The notes below the pieces were generated by a model. It did not search any database. It was not told the origin of the DNA and saw only the letters and a program-made list of their open reading frames with translations. 64,000 nt of DNA, taken from NCBI RefSeq assembly GCF_001612785.1, contig NZ_BDBC01000009.1:62001-126000 (forward strand). Direction: 5' to 3'. Shown one piece after another: positions 50,430 through 60,153 of this stretch (the first letter of the stretch is position 1; the number at the start of each line of letters is the position of its first letter). A program made the translations under genes and the position numbers. This stretch comes from Nocardia beijingensis NBRC 16342 (GTDB taxonomy: Bacteria > Actinomycetota > Actinomycetes > Mycobacteriales > Mycobacteriaceae).

Positions 50430-51320
50430 TCAGGAGAAGACGACCGTCCTGCGGCCGTGTACGAGGACCCGGCCCTCCAGATGCCAGCGCAGCCCCCGCG
50501 CCAGCACCACCCGCTCGATGTCGCGACCCTGGCGGACCATGTCGCGCACTTCGTCGGCGTGGTCGATGCGGATGACGTCCTGCTCGATGATCGGGCCCGC
50601 GTCCAGTTCCGCGGTCACGTAGTGACAGGTGGCTCCGATCAGTTTCACGCCACGGGCGAACGCCTGGTGGTAGGGGCGAGCGCCGACGAACGATGGCAGG
50701 AAGCTGTGGTGGATGTTGATCGCCTTGCCCGCCCAGTGCTCGCACAGTTCGGCGGGTAGCACCTGCATGAACCGCGCCAGCACCACCGCGTGCGGGTCGT
50801 GCGCGTCCACCAGGGCGCGCACCTCCTCGAACGCGGGGCCGCGCTCGGCCGGGTCCGTGGGGAACGGCACGTGATGGAATTTCACCCCGTGCGCCTCGGT
50901 CATCGCGGCCAGGTCCGGGTGGTTGCCGATCACCGCCTCGATGGTGGCGGGCAGTTCCCCGCTGGCGGCGCGTCCGAGCAGGTCGTGCAGGCAATGACCG
51001 TCCTTGCTCACCAGCAGGACCGCGCGACGGCGCGCGCCGGAGTCCAGCAGTTGCCACTCGCTCTCCGGGCCGAGATCGGCCGCCACCCCGGCGAACCGGT
51101 CGCGCAGTTCCGCGATGCCGAACGGCACGGTCGCGGCCCTGATCGCCTGACGGGTGAAGAACCAGCCGGTATCCGCGTCGGAGTGATACCCGGCCTCCAC
51201 GATCGAGCCGCCGAACTCGGCGATGAACGACGTGATCCTGGCGATGATGCCCGGCCGATCCGGGCAGCCGAGAGTCAGCACGTAGCGGCGGTCGTCCAGG
51301 GCGGGTGGAGCGGAACTCAT
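50430..51320 (-). CDS. purU: Formyltetrahydrofolate deformylase
   Basis: 296 residues: an N-terminal ACT domain (YVLTLGCPDRPGIIARITSF, residues about 12-90) and a C-terminal formyltransferase-fold domain with AVVLARFMQVL, INIHHSFLPSFVGARPYHQA and GATCHYVTAELDAGPIIEQD, where the Asn/His/Asp catalytic residues sit. It releases formate from 10-formyl-tetrahydrofolate, balancing one-carbon units. ATG 51320 is placed by GGGAGGA upstream. Confidence 0.95.
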   Translation of the reverse strand: MSSAPPALDDRRYVLTLGCPDRPGIIARITSFIAEFGGSIVEAGYHSDADTGWFFTRQAIRAATVPFGIAELRDRFAGVAADLGPESEWQLLDSGARRRAVLLVSKDGHCLHDLLGRAASGELPATIEAVIGNHPDLAAMTEAHGVKFHHVPFPTDPAERGPAFEEVRALVDAHDPHAVVLARFMQVLPAELCEHWAGKAINIHHSFLPSFVGARPYHQAFARGVKLIGATCHYVTAELDAGPIIEQDVIRIDHADEVRDMVRQGRDIERVVLARGLRWHLEGRVLVHGRRTVVFS

Positions 51321-51458
51321 GAGCACATCCTCCCAGGTGCGCCGCCCGGCATTCGCCGCGCCTTCGCCACCGATCGGTAGTGCGTGCGCCCGTCGCCTAC
51401 GCCGAGTGTGAAACCGGTGCCGTCGGCGTCGCATCGGCATCCGGGCCGTCCGAGGCGC

Positions 51459-52001
51459 TCAGAGGTGGTAAAACGGCTCCGCGTAATGGAATTCGCCGGT
51501 GATCCGGGAGTCGTAGGCCGACAGGGCGCGGACCTGGAAGTGGCTGATCCAGGCCGGGTCGTCGGGGGTGATGCCGAGGCGGGCGGCGGGGAGGAAACCG
51601 AAGCGCGGGTAGAACTCCGGGCTGCCGAGCAGGCAGATCAGTGGTTCGTCGAGCGCGTCGGCGGCGCCGAGCGCCGCGTGCATGAGGGCTGAGCCGACTC
51701 CGGCGCCCTGATGGCCGGCGAGAACGCCGATCGGGCCGAGCGCCAGCACGGGGAACGGGCCGACGGCGGCTCTGGTCAGGCACACGTGGCCGATCACGCT
51801 CTCGTGCTCGATCGCCACCAGCGACAGCGTCGGGATCCAGCCCTCGTCGCTGCGCAACTTCGCGACCAGCTCCACCTCGGGCGGGTCGGCGCCGGGACGA
51901 TCACCGGACGCGGCGGCGTGGGCATAGCGAGGTGCGAATGCGCTGCGATGCACCGCCGCGATCGCAGCGGCGTCGTCGACGCGTTCGCGACGGATCAGCA
52001 C
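51459..52001 (-). CDS. GNAT-family N-acetyltransferase (YhbS-like)
   Basis: 180 residues. The acetyl-CoA loop is [20 protein letters not shown] (a Q-x-x-G-x-G variant), preceded by [12 protein letters not shown], and followed by the typical [20 protein letters not shown] of the YhbS-type GNATs. Substrate unknown; acetylation of a small amine or a protein is possible. GTG start. Divergent from deoC. Confidence 0.88.
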   Translation of the reverse strand: MLIRRERVDDAAAIAAVHRSAFAPRYAHAAASGDRPGADPPEVELVAKLRSDEGWIPTLSLVAIEHESVIGHVCLTRAAVGPFPVLALGPIGVLAGHQGAGVGSALMHAALGAADALDEPLICLLGSPEFYPRFGFLPAARLGITPDDPAWISHFQVRALSAYDSRITGEFHYAEPFYHL

Positions 52002-52156
52002 GGTCGTCTCCTCCCGAACGAAGTAGGGCCCATCCGCGCACGTCGGTCGGTCGACCGTGGCGTCACGTTGTCCGATGCGCCATCAGCTACGAGTGTGCGG
52101 GAACTGCCGCCAGGCGCGCAACGGAATTCGCGTCCGGTATGCCACACTCTGACCCC

Positions 52157-52825
52157 ATGGCTAGTTCCACGTCGCTGACCAGGGCCGAAGTGGCCGCCAT
52201 GATCGATCACACGCTGCTCGCGCCGGAGGCGACGCCGGCGCAGGTCGGCGCGCTGATCGAAGACGCGCGGGCACTGGGCGTGCTCGCGATCTGTGTGTCG
52301 CCGTCCATGCTGCCGGTGCGCGCGCCCGGACTGGTGGTCGCGACGGTCGCCGGATTCCCTTCCGGCAAGCATCATTCGCTGGTCAAAGGCGCCGAGGCGC
52401 GGCTGGCGGTGGACCAGGGCGCCGCCGAGGTGGACATGGTCATCGATGTCGGCGCGGCGCGCGCGGGCGATTACACGGCGGTGCTGTCGGACATCGTCAC
52501 GGTGCGCGAAGCGGTCGGCGATCGGGCGCTGTTGAAGGTGATCATCGAATCCGCCGCGCTGCCGGACGAAGCGATCGTGCGGGTCTGCCAGGTCGCCGAA
52601 CGCGCGGGCGCCGATTTCGTGAAGACCTCCACGGGATTTCATCCCGCGGGCGGCGCGAGCGCGCACGCGGTGCGGTTGATGGCCGAAACGGTCGGCGACC
52701 GGCTCGGCGTCAAGGCCAGTGGCGGTATCAGGACCGCCGAGGCGGCCGCGGAGCTGATCGCCGCGGGCGCGACCCGGCTCGGGCTGTCGAAATCGCGCGA
52801 AGTCCTCGACGGCTTCCCGGCCTGA
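52157..52825 (+). CDS. deoC: Deoxyribose-phosphate aldolase
   Basis: 222-residue class I aldolase cleaving 2-deoxyribose 5-phosphate to acetaldehyde and glyceraldehyde 3-phosphate. Schiff-base Lys in [17 protein letters not shown], supporting Lys in [14 protein letters not shown], and the Asp in [15 protein letters not shown]; starts [15 protein letters not shown]. Length is standard. Same position as Rv0478 relative to hbhA and murB. Confidence 0.96.
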   Translation: MASSTSLTRAEVAAMIDHTLLAPEATPAQVGALIEDARALGVLAICVSPSMLPVRAPGLVVATVAGFPSGKHHSLVKGAEARLAVDQGAAEVDMVIDVGAARAGDYTAVLSDIVTVREAVGDRALLKVIIESAALPDEAIVRVCQVAERAGADFVKTSTGFHPAGGASAHAVRLMAETVGDRLGVKASGGIRTAEAAAELIAAGATRLGLSKSREVLDGFPA

Positions 52826-52857
52826 CCGAAGCCGGGAGCCCTTGCGGCACCGCCGGT

Positions 52858-53586
52858 TCAGCAGCGCGTGTCGGAGCTGTCGCTCGCGGACTCGAGCTGG
52901 GTTCGCCCACCGGAGAGGTGGACATCGACACCGGAGTCGGTGACCTTCAGGTCGGTCGCCGTCATGCCGAGCGGGTAGCTCTGCAGGCTCTTGGTGAACA
53001 GGTCGACGATGCCCTGCACCAGATCGGAGGGCAGGCCGATGCCGAGCAACTGCGCCGACATCGTCTCCACCTGCACCGCGCCGTTCACGATCTGCGGCTT
53101 CAGCTGGAGTTCGGCGAAGCCGCCGAGCACCGACAGGGTGAGCATGCCGGTGCTCGCCGAGGAACTCACCCCGCTGACCATGCCGCCGAGGGTCTCCCTG
53201 ATCCCTTCGTTGCTCCAGGTGACGTCGGCCGAGGAGCTGCCGATCACGCTTCCGTTCTGGTCGGCGACGTCGACGTCGCGGAAGACGGCGTGCACCACCA
53301 TCCCGACGGCCGGACCGAACTTGGAGTCGTCGCTGTTCACCTTGACCGATGGCACCTTGCCGTCGATCCAGGTGAGCAGCATCGGCTTGGGCCCGAAGCT
53401 GACGTCGATCTTCGACCCCATCTCCTTCTCGAACTGCGAGCTGATGCAGTTCGACACCGTGTGCCTGGCGTAGGCCTCGCCGCCGACCAACACCGTGGCG
53501 AGCAGAACCGCTACCACGGTCAGGGCGATCAGCAGGGCCCGCCGCCGCCGGTTGCCCGTCGAGGTTGAGGTTGCGTCCGTACTCAT
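52858..53586 (-). CDS. DUF2993 (LmeA-like) lipid-binding exported protein
   Basis: 242 residues. Cytoplasmic Thr/Arg-rich N-terminus, one membrane helix (ALLIALTVVAVLLATVLVGG, about residues 17-36), then a mixed beta domain (SQFEKEMGSKIDVSFGPKPM, VPSVKVNSDDSKFGP, ADVTWSNEGIRETLGGMVS) of the DUF2993 family, whose member LmeA acts in lipomannan elongation in mycobacteria. Likely a periplasmic phospholipid-binding protein. Position equals Rv0479c after deoC. ATG 53586. Confidence 0.85.
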   Translation of the reverse strand: MSTDATSTSTGNRRRRALLIALTVVAVLLATVLVGGEAYARHTVSNCISSQFEKEMGSKIDVSFGPKPMLLTWIDGKVPSVKVNSDDSKFGPAVGMVVHAVFRDVDVADQNGSVIGSSSADVTWSNEGIRETLGGMVSGVSSSASTGMLTLSVLGGFAELQLKPQIVNGAVQVETMSAQLLGIGLPSDLVQGIVDLFTKSLQSYPLGMTATDLKVTDSGVDVHLSGGRTQLESASDSSDTRC

Positions 53587-53679
53587 GGCCAAAATTCTTC
53601 CCGACCTTTCTGTGCCGTCTCTGAGGAGGCAGTGAGGGGTTCGAATGTGACATGAAGCACTGCGACCGAGCGTAGCCTG

Positions 53680-54294
53680 ATGCCCATGGCTGGCGAAGCG
53701 GCGAGCCGCGCGATCGGATCCGCGGAACAAGGATGGCGCGTTCTGCGTCGCTGGGCCGGTCGGCACGCCGGTTTCTTCACAACTCGTCAGGTGCTGCGCA
53801 CCGGGTGCGGGGCGCGGGTGCGGGCTGGTCTCGGCGACGGCTCGGTGACCAGGGCCGGAGTCGGGATGCTCCGGTTGGCCGGGTGGCCGGAAGGCCCGCT
53901 CGACGAGTACGCGATGTGGGCGGCGTGGTTCGACGGCGCCGCGGTCGTCTCCCATCAGAGTGCGGCGGACCTGCACGGGCTCGGCAGTCTGCGCCCGCGG
54001 TTCCTGCATCTGTCGGCGCGGGCGGGGCGCCCGCCGGTGCCGCCGCGACTGGTGGTGGTCCGCCGCGCGCTGGCAGGCGCCGATGTGGAGTCGGCGGGGC
54101 CGTTCCTGGTGACCACGCCGGTGCGCACGGTGCTCGACCTGGCCGAGGCCGACATCGGGCAGTCCGCCTTGAACGAGGTGGTTGCCGACGCGGTGGCCAT
54201 CCACCGCTGCGCGGGCGATGAGATCACCGACGCGGGCGCGCGTTTGTCGCCGCGCGCCGCGCGCCGGGTGTACCGGGCGCTTGCCGTAGCGTGA
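53680..54294 (+). CDS. AbiEi-like (type IV antitoxin fold) family protein without adjacent toxin
   Basis: 204 residues resembling actinobacterial proteins annotated with the type IV toxin-antitoxin AbiEi domain: N-terminal winged helix (HAGFFTTRQVLRTGCGARVR), then VGMLRLAGWPEGPLDEYAMW, AAVVSHQSAADLHGLGSLRP, FLHLSARAGRPPVPPRLVVV and VTTPVRTVLDLAEAD. No AbiEii-type nucleotidyltransferase toxin is beside it; the next gene is a convergent methyltransferase. It may be an orphan regulator. Start ATG 53680 or 53686; the message may be nearly leaderless. Confidence 0.75.
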   Translation: MPMAGEAASRAIGSAEQGWRVLRRWAGRHAGFFTTRQVLRTGCGARVRAGLGDGSVTRAGVGMLRLAGWPEGPLDEYAMWAAWFDGAAVVSHQSAADLHGLGSLRPRFLHLSARAGRPPVPPRLVVVRRALAGADVESAGPFLVTTPVRTVLDLAEADIGQSALNEVVADAVAIHRCAGDEITDAGARLSPRAARRVYRALAVA

Positions 54295-54308
54295 CGAAAC
54301 CGCGCCGG

Positions 54309-55109
54309 CTAACCGAGCGGCGCCACCGCCGACCACGGCACCGAGAGCACGTTGTCGCGCAGGCGGCGGCGGTAATGGCGGACCGGGAAACCTTCGGCGT
54401 GCAGCGCCCGCGCCGCCGCGCGCCAGCGGACGCGGGGGCCGTACGGCGCCATCGGCGCGGCGTGCGCCCAGGCGCGATCCGCGGCGGCGAGCAGCGCGTG
54501 GATCGGTTCACCGGGCACGTTGCGGTGGATCAGCGCCTTCGGCAGGCGTTCGGCGAGGTCGGAGGGACGCTCGACGGTGAAGGGATCCCAGGCCAGGGTG
54601 AGCGAGCGCGGCCCGTCCCGGTCGAGCAGAATCCACGCACAGCGCCTGCCCAATTCGTCGCAGGTGCCGTCGACCAGCAGCCCGTCCGGCGCCAGCCCGG
54701 CCAGCACCGTCGACCATGCCGCGCCGACCGCCGATTCCGGATACTGGCGCAGCACGTTGAAGGCGCGCACCAGGACCGGTCGCAGCCCGGCCAATTCGAA
54801 TCCGCCGCGGGCGAAGGTGACGCCGTCGCGGCCGGGCACCACGCGCTGCGGGTCGATCTCCAATCCGACCACTCGCACGTCGGCGCGGATCATGCGCAGC
54901 CGGGCGGCCAGCTCGAACGTGGTCCACGGGCTCGCGCCGTACCCGAGATCGACGACCAGCGGATCGGGCGCGACGCGCAGCCGGTCGGCGACGAGTTCGT
55001 CGTTGATCAGCCAGCGGTCGCTGCGGCGGAGCCGGTTGACGGCGGTGGTGCCACGAGTGATGGTGCCGACCGGTCTGGTCAGCGAGTGGGGTGCTGTTCT
55101 TCCAGCCAC
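54309..55109 (-). CDS. Class I SAM-dependent methyltransferase-like protein
   Basis: 266 residues. Motif I is LVVDLGYGASPWTTFELAAR, followed by VVGLEIDPQRVVPGRDGVTF and FELAGLRPVLVRAFNVLRQY; the rest (AWSTVLAGLAPDGLLVDGTC) fits the methyltransferase fold. Probable Rv0480/81-region conserved protein of the actinobacterial core. Start ATG 55109 overlaps the DUF2505 gene upstream by 31 bases, so the true start may be further in. Substrate unknown. Confidence 0.78.
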   Translation of the reverse strand: MAGRTAPHSLTRPVGTITRGTTAVNRLRRSDRWLINDELVADRLRVAPDPLVVDLGYGASPWTTFELAARLRMIRADVRVVGLEIDPQRVVPGRDGVTFARGGFELAGLRPVLVRAFNVLRQYPESAVGAAWSTVLAGLAPDGLLVDGTCDELGRRCAWILLDRDGPRSLTLAWDPFTVERPSDLAERLPKALIHRNVPGEPIHALLAAADRAWAHAAPMAPYGPRVRWRAAARALHAEGFPVRHYRRRLRDNVLSVPWSAVAPLG

Positions 55110-55597
55110 TGCACCGTGAACTCGGCCTCGCCGCGGAACAGGTCGACCAGGTTGACCAGCATCAGCTGTTCCAGGCGCGGGCCGACCATGGGAATGAACA
55201 CCTTCGCCTCGGACGAGAAGCGCATCGTGCAGCCGGTGTCGGTGGAGAACAGGCGGATGGTGCCGCCGAGGCTGCCGGGGCCCGCCGGAATGGACGCCGA
55301 GTACTTGCCGGTGGTCTCCTCGGCGTACGGGCTGTAGAACTCCTTGCGGGTGATCACCATGTCCTTGCGCATCACCGTCTGGGCGATCTCCGGGAGCATG
55401 TCGCGGGGCAGTACGTGGTGCAGTTCGACGGAGATCCCGTCGTCACCCGCCTCCAGCCGGACCACCTCGTTGCCGGGGGTGTACTTCCGCATCTCTTCCA
55501 TCCGCGCGTCCCAGTAGTCGCGGTTCGACAGCGCCGCGTACAGCTCTTTTGTGGTGTGCAGCGGATAGCGGGCGGAGTAGTCCAATCGGCGTGCCAT
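55079..55597 (-). CDS. DUF2505 domain protein (first copy)
   Basis: 172 residues of the DUF2505/SRPBCC-like family: ARRLDYSARYPLHTTKELYA, YWDARMEEMRKYTPGNEVVR, then GKYSASIPAGPGSLGGTIRL and MVGPRLEQLMLVNLVDLFRG near the end. START-like lipid or ligand binding is inferred from the fold. A second DUF2505 gene lies 121 bases upstream on the same strand. ATG 55597. Confidence 0.85.
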   Translation of the reverse strand: MARRLDYSARYPLHTTKELYAALSNRDYWDARMEEMRKYTPGNEVVRLEAGDDGISVELHHVLPRDMLPEIAQTVMRKDMVITRKEFYSPYAEETTGKYSASIPAGPGSLGGTIRLFSTDTGCTMRFSSEAKVFIPMVGPRLEQLMLVNLVDLFRGEAEFTVQWLEEQHPTR

Positions 55598-55718
55598 GGG
55601 CTCACACGTTACCGGGACCGGCGGCGCCGACCTCGCCGGGCGGGTGGAGTGCGGAACTGACACGAACGCCGGGCCCGCACGATGTGACGTCGAACAGTGA
55701 CCGCGCTCCCGGGGCCGG

Positions 55719-56204
55719 TCAGTGCGCCGCGAGCCAGCTGTCGGTGAACTCCGCCTCGTTCTTCAGCAGCTCGGTGAGGTGCTCGGCGATCGCTTTCTCG
55801 ATCTTGCTGCCGAACAGCGGGATCTTCACCTCGATGCTGCCGTCGACCGTGGTGACGGCGCCGGAGCCGTCGGCGGCCAAGGCGATGGCTCCGCGCACCT
55901 CGGCGGGCGCGCCATCGACGCGCGCGGTGAAGGTGGCCTGGTCTCCGGTCCAGTGTTCGACGCGCGGAATGATCAGATCCCCCGGCCGCACCGCCGTGAT
56001 CGCGGCGGGGAGCTGTTCGGCGGCGATGGCCTGCACCATCTCGACGCGCACCTCGTCACCGCTGACGGTGACCGACTCCAGCCGGGCGTTCGGGCCGCCG
56101 ACCTGCGCGATGCGATCCTTCCAGTACTGATCGTTCGCGAAGGCCGCGCGCACCGCGGCGGTCGGATGGGTGTAGCGGGCCGTGTACGCCAGCGGTGTAG
56201 CCAT
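55719..56204 (-). CDS. DUF2505 domain protein (second copy)
   Basis: 161 residues. [40 protein letters not shown], and the C-terminal [20 protein letters not shown] and [13 protein letters not shown] are parallel to the first copy, so an old duplication with strong divergence. Upstream lies murB in the opposite orientation, with only about 133 bases between. Function unknown. Confidence 0.85.
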   Translation of the reverse strand: MATPLAYTARYTHPTAAVRAAFANDQYWKDRIAQVGGPNARLESVTVSGDEVRVEMVQAIAAEQLPAAITAVRPGDLIIPRVEHWTGDQATFTARVDGAPAEVRGAIALAADGSGAVTTVDGSIEVKIPLFGSKIEKAIAEHLTELLKNEAEFTDSWLAAH

Positions 56205-56337
56205 GGCTCCACACGCTACCGTGTGCGGTTCGCGCTACACGAGTCGTGCTGTCCGATCCGCTCGTGGGCCGAATACGCCAGCTAGTAGCCATCAGCGGCC
56301 GCACTACTCCTCGGCGTGCACGCTACCGTTTAGCTTC

Positions 56338-57432
56338 GTGCGAACTTCACGAGTGGTGCCCTCGGATCTTCTCGCCGATACCGGCGCGCGGCTGCGCGCC
56401 GACGTGCGGCTGGCGGAGCTGACCACGCTGCGCGTGGGCGGGCCCGCCCTGGTCGCCGAATGCGCGACGACCGAGTCGCTGGTCGCGACGGTCCGCGCGC
56501 TGGACGCCGCGGGTGTCCCGGTGCTGCTGCTCGCGGGTGGCTCCAATCTGCTGATCAGCGACGACGGCTTCGACGGCGTCGTGGTGCGGATCGCGACCAC
56601 CGGCGTCGAGATCGGCGACGGCGGTGTGGTCGCCGAGGCCGGAGCGAACTGGGACGCCGTGGTGCGCGCGACGGTCGAGGCGGGTCTCGGGGGGTTGGAG
56701 TGCCTGTCCGGCATTCCCGGCTCGGCGGGTGCGACGCCCGTGCAGAACGTGGGCGCTTACGGCGCCGAGGTGGCGAACCTGCTGCGCCGGGTGCGTCTGC
56801 TCGATCGCGCCAGCGGCGAGATCCGCTGGGTGGAGCCGGGCGAACTCGGCTTCGGTTACCGCACCAGCGTGCTCAAGCACCGCGACGACGCCGTCGTGCT
56901 CGCGGTCGACTTCGCCCTGCGCGCCGACGGTTCCAGCGTGCCGCTGCGTTACGGCGAACTGGCCTCCCGGCTGGGCGCCGCGGACGGCGAGTCCCGGCCC
57001 GCCGCGCAGGTGCGGGAGGCGGTGCTTCGGTTGCGCGCGGGCAAGGGCATGGTCCTCGATCCCGCCGACCACGACACGTGGAGCGCCGGTTCGTTCTTCA
57101 CCAATCCGGTGGTCGCGCCGGAGCGGGTGGCCCAGGTGCGCGCCGCGATCGCCGCGCACGTGGGCGACGTCGCGGTGCCGACCTACCCCGCGCCGGACGG
57201 GGTCAAGTTCTCCGCGGGTTGGCTGATCGAGCGGGCGGGTTTCGCCAAGGGCTTCCCCGGCGACGGCGCGCCGGCCCGGCTGTCGACGAAACACACACTG
57301 GCACTGACCAATCGCGGCGGCGCGAATGCCGACGACGTGGTGGCGCTCGCCCGGACCGTCCGCGACGGCGTGGCCGAGCGTTTCGGGATCCGGCTGGAAC
57401 CCGAACCGGTCACCGTGGGTGTCACGCTCTGA
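56338..57432 (+). CDS. murB: UDP-N-acetylenolpyruvoylglucosamine reductase
   Basis: FAD- and NADPH-dependent enzyme making UDP-MurNAc for peptidoglycan. 364 residues from the GTG at 56338: FAD motifs [18 protein letters not shown] and [20 protein letters not shown], catalytic Arg region [14 protein letters not shown], proton-donor Ser in [12 protein letters not shown], and a late Glu-containing C-terminal region ([14 protein letters not shown]). No Shine-Dalgarno is visible, so the message may be leaderless, with TACCGTTTAG just upstream as a possible -10. Confidence 0.95.
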   Translation: MRTSRVVPSDLLADTGARLRADVRLAELTTLRVGGPALVAECATTESLVATVRALDAAGVPVLLLAGGSNLLISDDGFDGVVVRIATTGVEIGDGGVVAEAGANWDAVVRATVEAGLGGLECLSGIPGSAGATPVQNVGAYGAEVANLLRRVRLLDRASGEIRWVEPGELGFGYRTSVLKHRDDAVVLAVDFALRADGSSVPLRYGELASRLGAADGESRPAAQVREAVLRLRAGKGMVLDPADHDTWSAGSFFTNPVVAPERVAQVRAAIAAHVGDVAVPTYPAPDGVKFSAGWLIERAGFAKGFPGDGAPARLSTKHTLALTNRGGANADDVVALARTVRDGVAERFGIRLEPEPVTVGVTL

Positions 57433-57500
57433 CCCGTTGAGGCCGACACCACACGCTGCGCCGACGAACCGCGCCCTGCGCCGCGCGTAGATTCGACGAA

Positions 57501-58739
57501 GTGAACCACCGCACGATGATCCGCCGATCGGTTGCCGTGGTGTCGGCCGTCCTGCTCGTGGTCGTCGCCACGGTGGCAGGCTGCACGATAGACCGCGGCT
57601 CCGGCAAGCCGCGTCCCGCAACGGGTCCGATCGCCAAAGCGACGCTGGCTCCCGCCGACGACGCGGCGAACGTCAACCCGACCGCCCCGGTCTCGGTGAC
57701 GATCAGCGACGGCACGATCGATCAGATCGCGCTGACCAACGCCGCGGGCAAACAGGTCCGCGGCGAACTCGCACCGGACCGGCGCGCTTACACCATCACC
57801 GAGCCGCTCGGCTACGACGCCACCTACACCTGGTCGGGCACCGCCGTCGGCACCGACGGCAAGCCCATCCCGATCGACGGCTCGTTCCACACCCTCACGC
57901 CCAAGAGCACCGTCCCCGCGACTCTGAACATCGGCGACAACCAGGAAGTCGGCATCGCGGCGCCGATCATCCTGCAGTTCAAGTCCTCCGTCTCGAACAA
58001 GGCGGCGGTGGAGAAGGCGCTCACGATCACCACCGACCCGCCCACCGAAGGCGCGTGGGCCTGGTTTCCCGACGACGGCGGCTCCCGCCTGCACTGGCGT
58101 CCGAAGAACTATTGGACGCCGGGGACCAGCGTGCACGTCTCGGCCCGGCTCTACGGCCTCGACCTGGGCGGCGGCAACTACGGCGATTCCGATCTGACCA
58201 CCGATTTCCGCATCGGCCGCAGCCAGATCGTCAAGGCGAGCGCGCCGAGTCACCGCATGCAGGTGGTCCGCGATGGGCAGACGCTCTTCGATTTCGCGGT
58301 CAGTTACGGCGAGGGCAACGAGGCGCGCAACGTCACTCGTTCCGGCATCCACGTGGTCACCGAGAAGTACGAGGACTTCATGATGTCGAATCCGCCGTAC
58401 TACACCAATGTCCGCGAACGCTGGGCGGTACGCATCTCCAACAACGGCGAATTCATCCACGCCAACCCGGAATCCCTTTCGGCGCAGGGGTCGGCGAACG
58501 TCACCAACGGCTGCATCAATCTGTCACCCGCCGATGCCCAGGCGTATTTCCCCACGTCCTTGTACGGCGACCCGGTCGAGGTGACCGGCACCTCGATCCC
58601 GCTCTCGGCCGCCGACGGCGACCTCTACGACTGGACGATCGACTGGGACACCTGGAAAACCATGTCCGCGCTGCAAGGTGCGCCGTCGGCCGTCGTCTCC
58701 GCCACGCCCCTGCCCCCGCAACCCGCCGGAGCGCGCTGA
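57501..58739 (+). CDS. L,D-transpeptidase lipoprotein (LprQ/Ldt type)
   Basis: 412 residues. Lipoprotein signal peptide: [18 protein letters not shown] with the lipobox TVAGC (Cys about residue 28), then Ig-like domains and a YkuD catalytic domain. The active site is seen as [20 protein letters not shown] with the Cys in NGCINL and the His earlier in EFIHANPES. Makes 3-3 cross-links in peptidoglycan, matching its place after murB as in mycobacteria (Rv0483). GTG start. Confidence 0.92.
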   Translation: MNHRTMIRRSVAVVSAVLLVVVATVAGCTIDRGSGKPRPATGPIAKATLAPADDAANVNPTAPVSVTISDGTIDQIALTNAAGKQVRGELAPDRRAYTITEPLGYDATYTWSGTAVGTDGKPIPIDGSFHTLTPKSTVPATLNIGDNQEVGIAAPIILQFKSSVSNKAAVEKALTITTDPPTEGAWAWFPDDGGSRLHWRPKNYWTPGTSVHVSARLYGLDLGGGNYGDSDLTTDFRIGRSQIVKASAPSHRMQVVRDGQTLFDFAVSYGEGNEARNVTRSGIHVVTEKYEDFMMSNPPYYTNVRERWAVRISNNGEFIHANPESLSAQGSANVTNGCINLSPADAQAYFPTSLYGDPVEVTGTSIPLSAADGDLYDWTIDWDTWKTMSALQGAPSAVVSATPLPPQPAGAR

Positions 58740-58745
58740 CCGGTG

Positions 58746-59234
58746 CTAGCGCACCTTCACGTTCTGCTCTTCGGTCGCATCGTCGGCGTGTTCCTTCTCG
58801 ACCTCCCGATCGGCCGCGCGTTGGGCGCGAACCGCGTCGTGCCGTTCGGCGAGCAGGTCGCGGATCTCGGTCAGCAGCTCGATCTGGGTCGGCTCGGCCG
58901 CCTTGGGCGTGCCGAAGCGGTTCTTGATCGTCTTCATGGGCAGGATCAGCACGAAATACAGCACCGCGGCGACCATGACGAAATCGATGGCGGCCGTGAT
59001 GATCGGGCCGATGGCGATGAAGGTGGCCGGCTTGGACGGGATCAGCTGCACGCCGAGGCCGAGTTGATTGGTGCTGCCGAACACCGCGAGCAGCGGATTG
59101 ATCACGCCTTTGGTCACCGAGGTCACCACGGAGGTGAACGCGGTGCCCATGACGACGGCGACCGAGAGGTCGATGACGTTCCCGCGCATCAGGAACTCTT
59201 TGAAGCCCTTGAGCATGAGCCGAATCACTCCCAT
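58746..59234 (-). CDS. mscL: Large-conductance mechanosensitive channel
   Basis: 162 residues, or 156 from the ATG at 59216. The MLKGFKEFLMRGNVIDLSVA start, the two membrane helices (VAVVMGTAFTSVVTSVTKG, AIDFVMVAAVLYFVLILPMK) and the loop between are typical of MscL; the C-terminal helix bundle (ELLTEIRDLLAERHDAV) is longer and charged. Opens under membrane tension to release solutes. ATG 59234 has AAGGA at the right distance, while family alignments would favour 59216. Confidence 0.95.
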   Translation of the reverse strand: MGVIRLMLKGFKEFLMRGNVIDLSVAVVMGTAFTSVVTSVTKGVINPLLAVFGSTNQLGLGVQLIPSKPATFIAIGPIITAAIDFVMVAAVLYFVLILPMKTIKNRFGTPKAAEPTQIELLTEIRDLLAERHDAVRAQRAADREVEKEHADDATEEQNVKVR

Positions 59235-59344
59235 CCGATGTCCTTACGCTTGCGGCTTCTCGGATGCTAACGGCTCCGGGCGAAGAGCGACGGTCCAGCA
59301 ATCCGCGGCCGGACCGGCGCCTCGCGTCGGGTGATAGTTTCGCG

Positions 59345-60082
59345 CTATGAGGTGCGGCGGGCGAACCGGCCCGCATCCGCCTGGTCGCGCGGCTTGATGA
59401 TGATCTGATCCAAGTTGACGTGCGCCGGCCGCGACGCGACGAACCCGATGACCTCCGCGATGTCTTGGGCGACCAGCGGATCGATGCCTTCGTACACCTT
59501 GGCCGCGCGCTCGGCGTCGCCGCCGAAACGCACGAGCGAGAACTCGGTCTCCACCGCACCGGGCGCGATCTCGGTGAGCCGCACCGGCTGTCCGAGCAGC
59601 TCGCCGCGCAGCGTGCGGTGCAGCACGGCCTGGGCGTGCTTGGCGGAGGTGTAACCGGAACCGTTGTCGTAGGCGGTGAACGCGGCCACCGACGTGACGG
59701 TGACGATCAACCCGTCGCCGGAGGCGATCAGCTTCGGCAGCAGCGCCTTGGTGACCCGCAGCGTGCCGAGCACGTTGGTCTCCCACATCCAGCGCCAGTC
59801 GTCCAGGTCGGCTTCGGCCACCGGGGCCAGGCCCTTGGCGCCGCCCGCGTTGTTGACCAGCACGTCGACGCGCTCGACCGCTTCGGTGAACGCCAGCACC
59901 GACTCGTCGGAGGTGACGTCGAGTTCCACCGCGGTGCCGCCGATCTCGTCGGCGAGGCGGCGCAGGCGATCGACCCTGCGCGCACCGACGTAGACGTGGT
60001 AGCCCTGCTTCGCCAGTTCGCGGGCGGTGGCCTCCCCGATTCCCGAGCTGGCTCCGGTGACGACGGCGGTGCGAGTGCTCAT
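59345..60082 (-). CDS. Short-chain dehydrogenase/reductase
   Basis: 245-residue classical SDR: AVVTGASSGIGEATARELAK, VLVNNAGGAKGLAPV, Ser in VTVTSVAAFTAYDN, and catalytic Tyr-Lys in GYTSAKHAQAVLHRT. The PGAVETEFSLVRFGG segment completes the family features. Corresponds in position to Rv0484c. Cofactor preference cannot be told with certainty; the Arg pair in GARRVDRLRRL suggests NADP(H). Confidence 0.92.
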   Translation of the reverse strand: MSTRTAVVTGASSGIGEATARELAKQGYHVYVGARRVDRLRRLADEIGGTAVELDVTSDESVLAFTEAVERVDVLVNNAGGAKGLAPVAEADLDDWRWMWETNVLGTLRVTKALLPKLIASGDGLIVTVTSVAAFTAYDNGSGYTSAKHAQAVLHRTLRGELLGQPVRLTEIAPGAVETEFSLVRFGGDAERAAKVYEGIDPLVAQDIAEVIGFVASRPAHVNLDQIIIKPRDQADAGRFARRTS

Positions 60083-60153
60083 GCGAACAGATCCTAGGTG
60101 CGCCCGGTTCGCCGGGTCCGTGCGGTCACCGCGAGCACGGTTAGCCTCGGTGC

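Noticed and set aside
53630..53660. GGTTCGAAT that could be a tRNA T-loop
   Set aside because: Flanking bases do not pair as a T-stem and there is no acceptor stem or anticodon arm around it.
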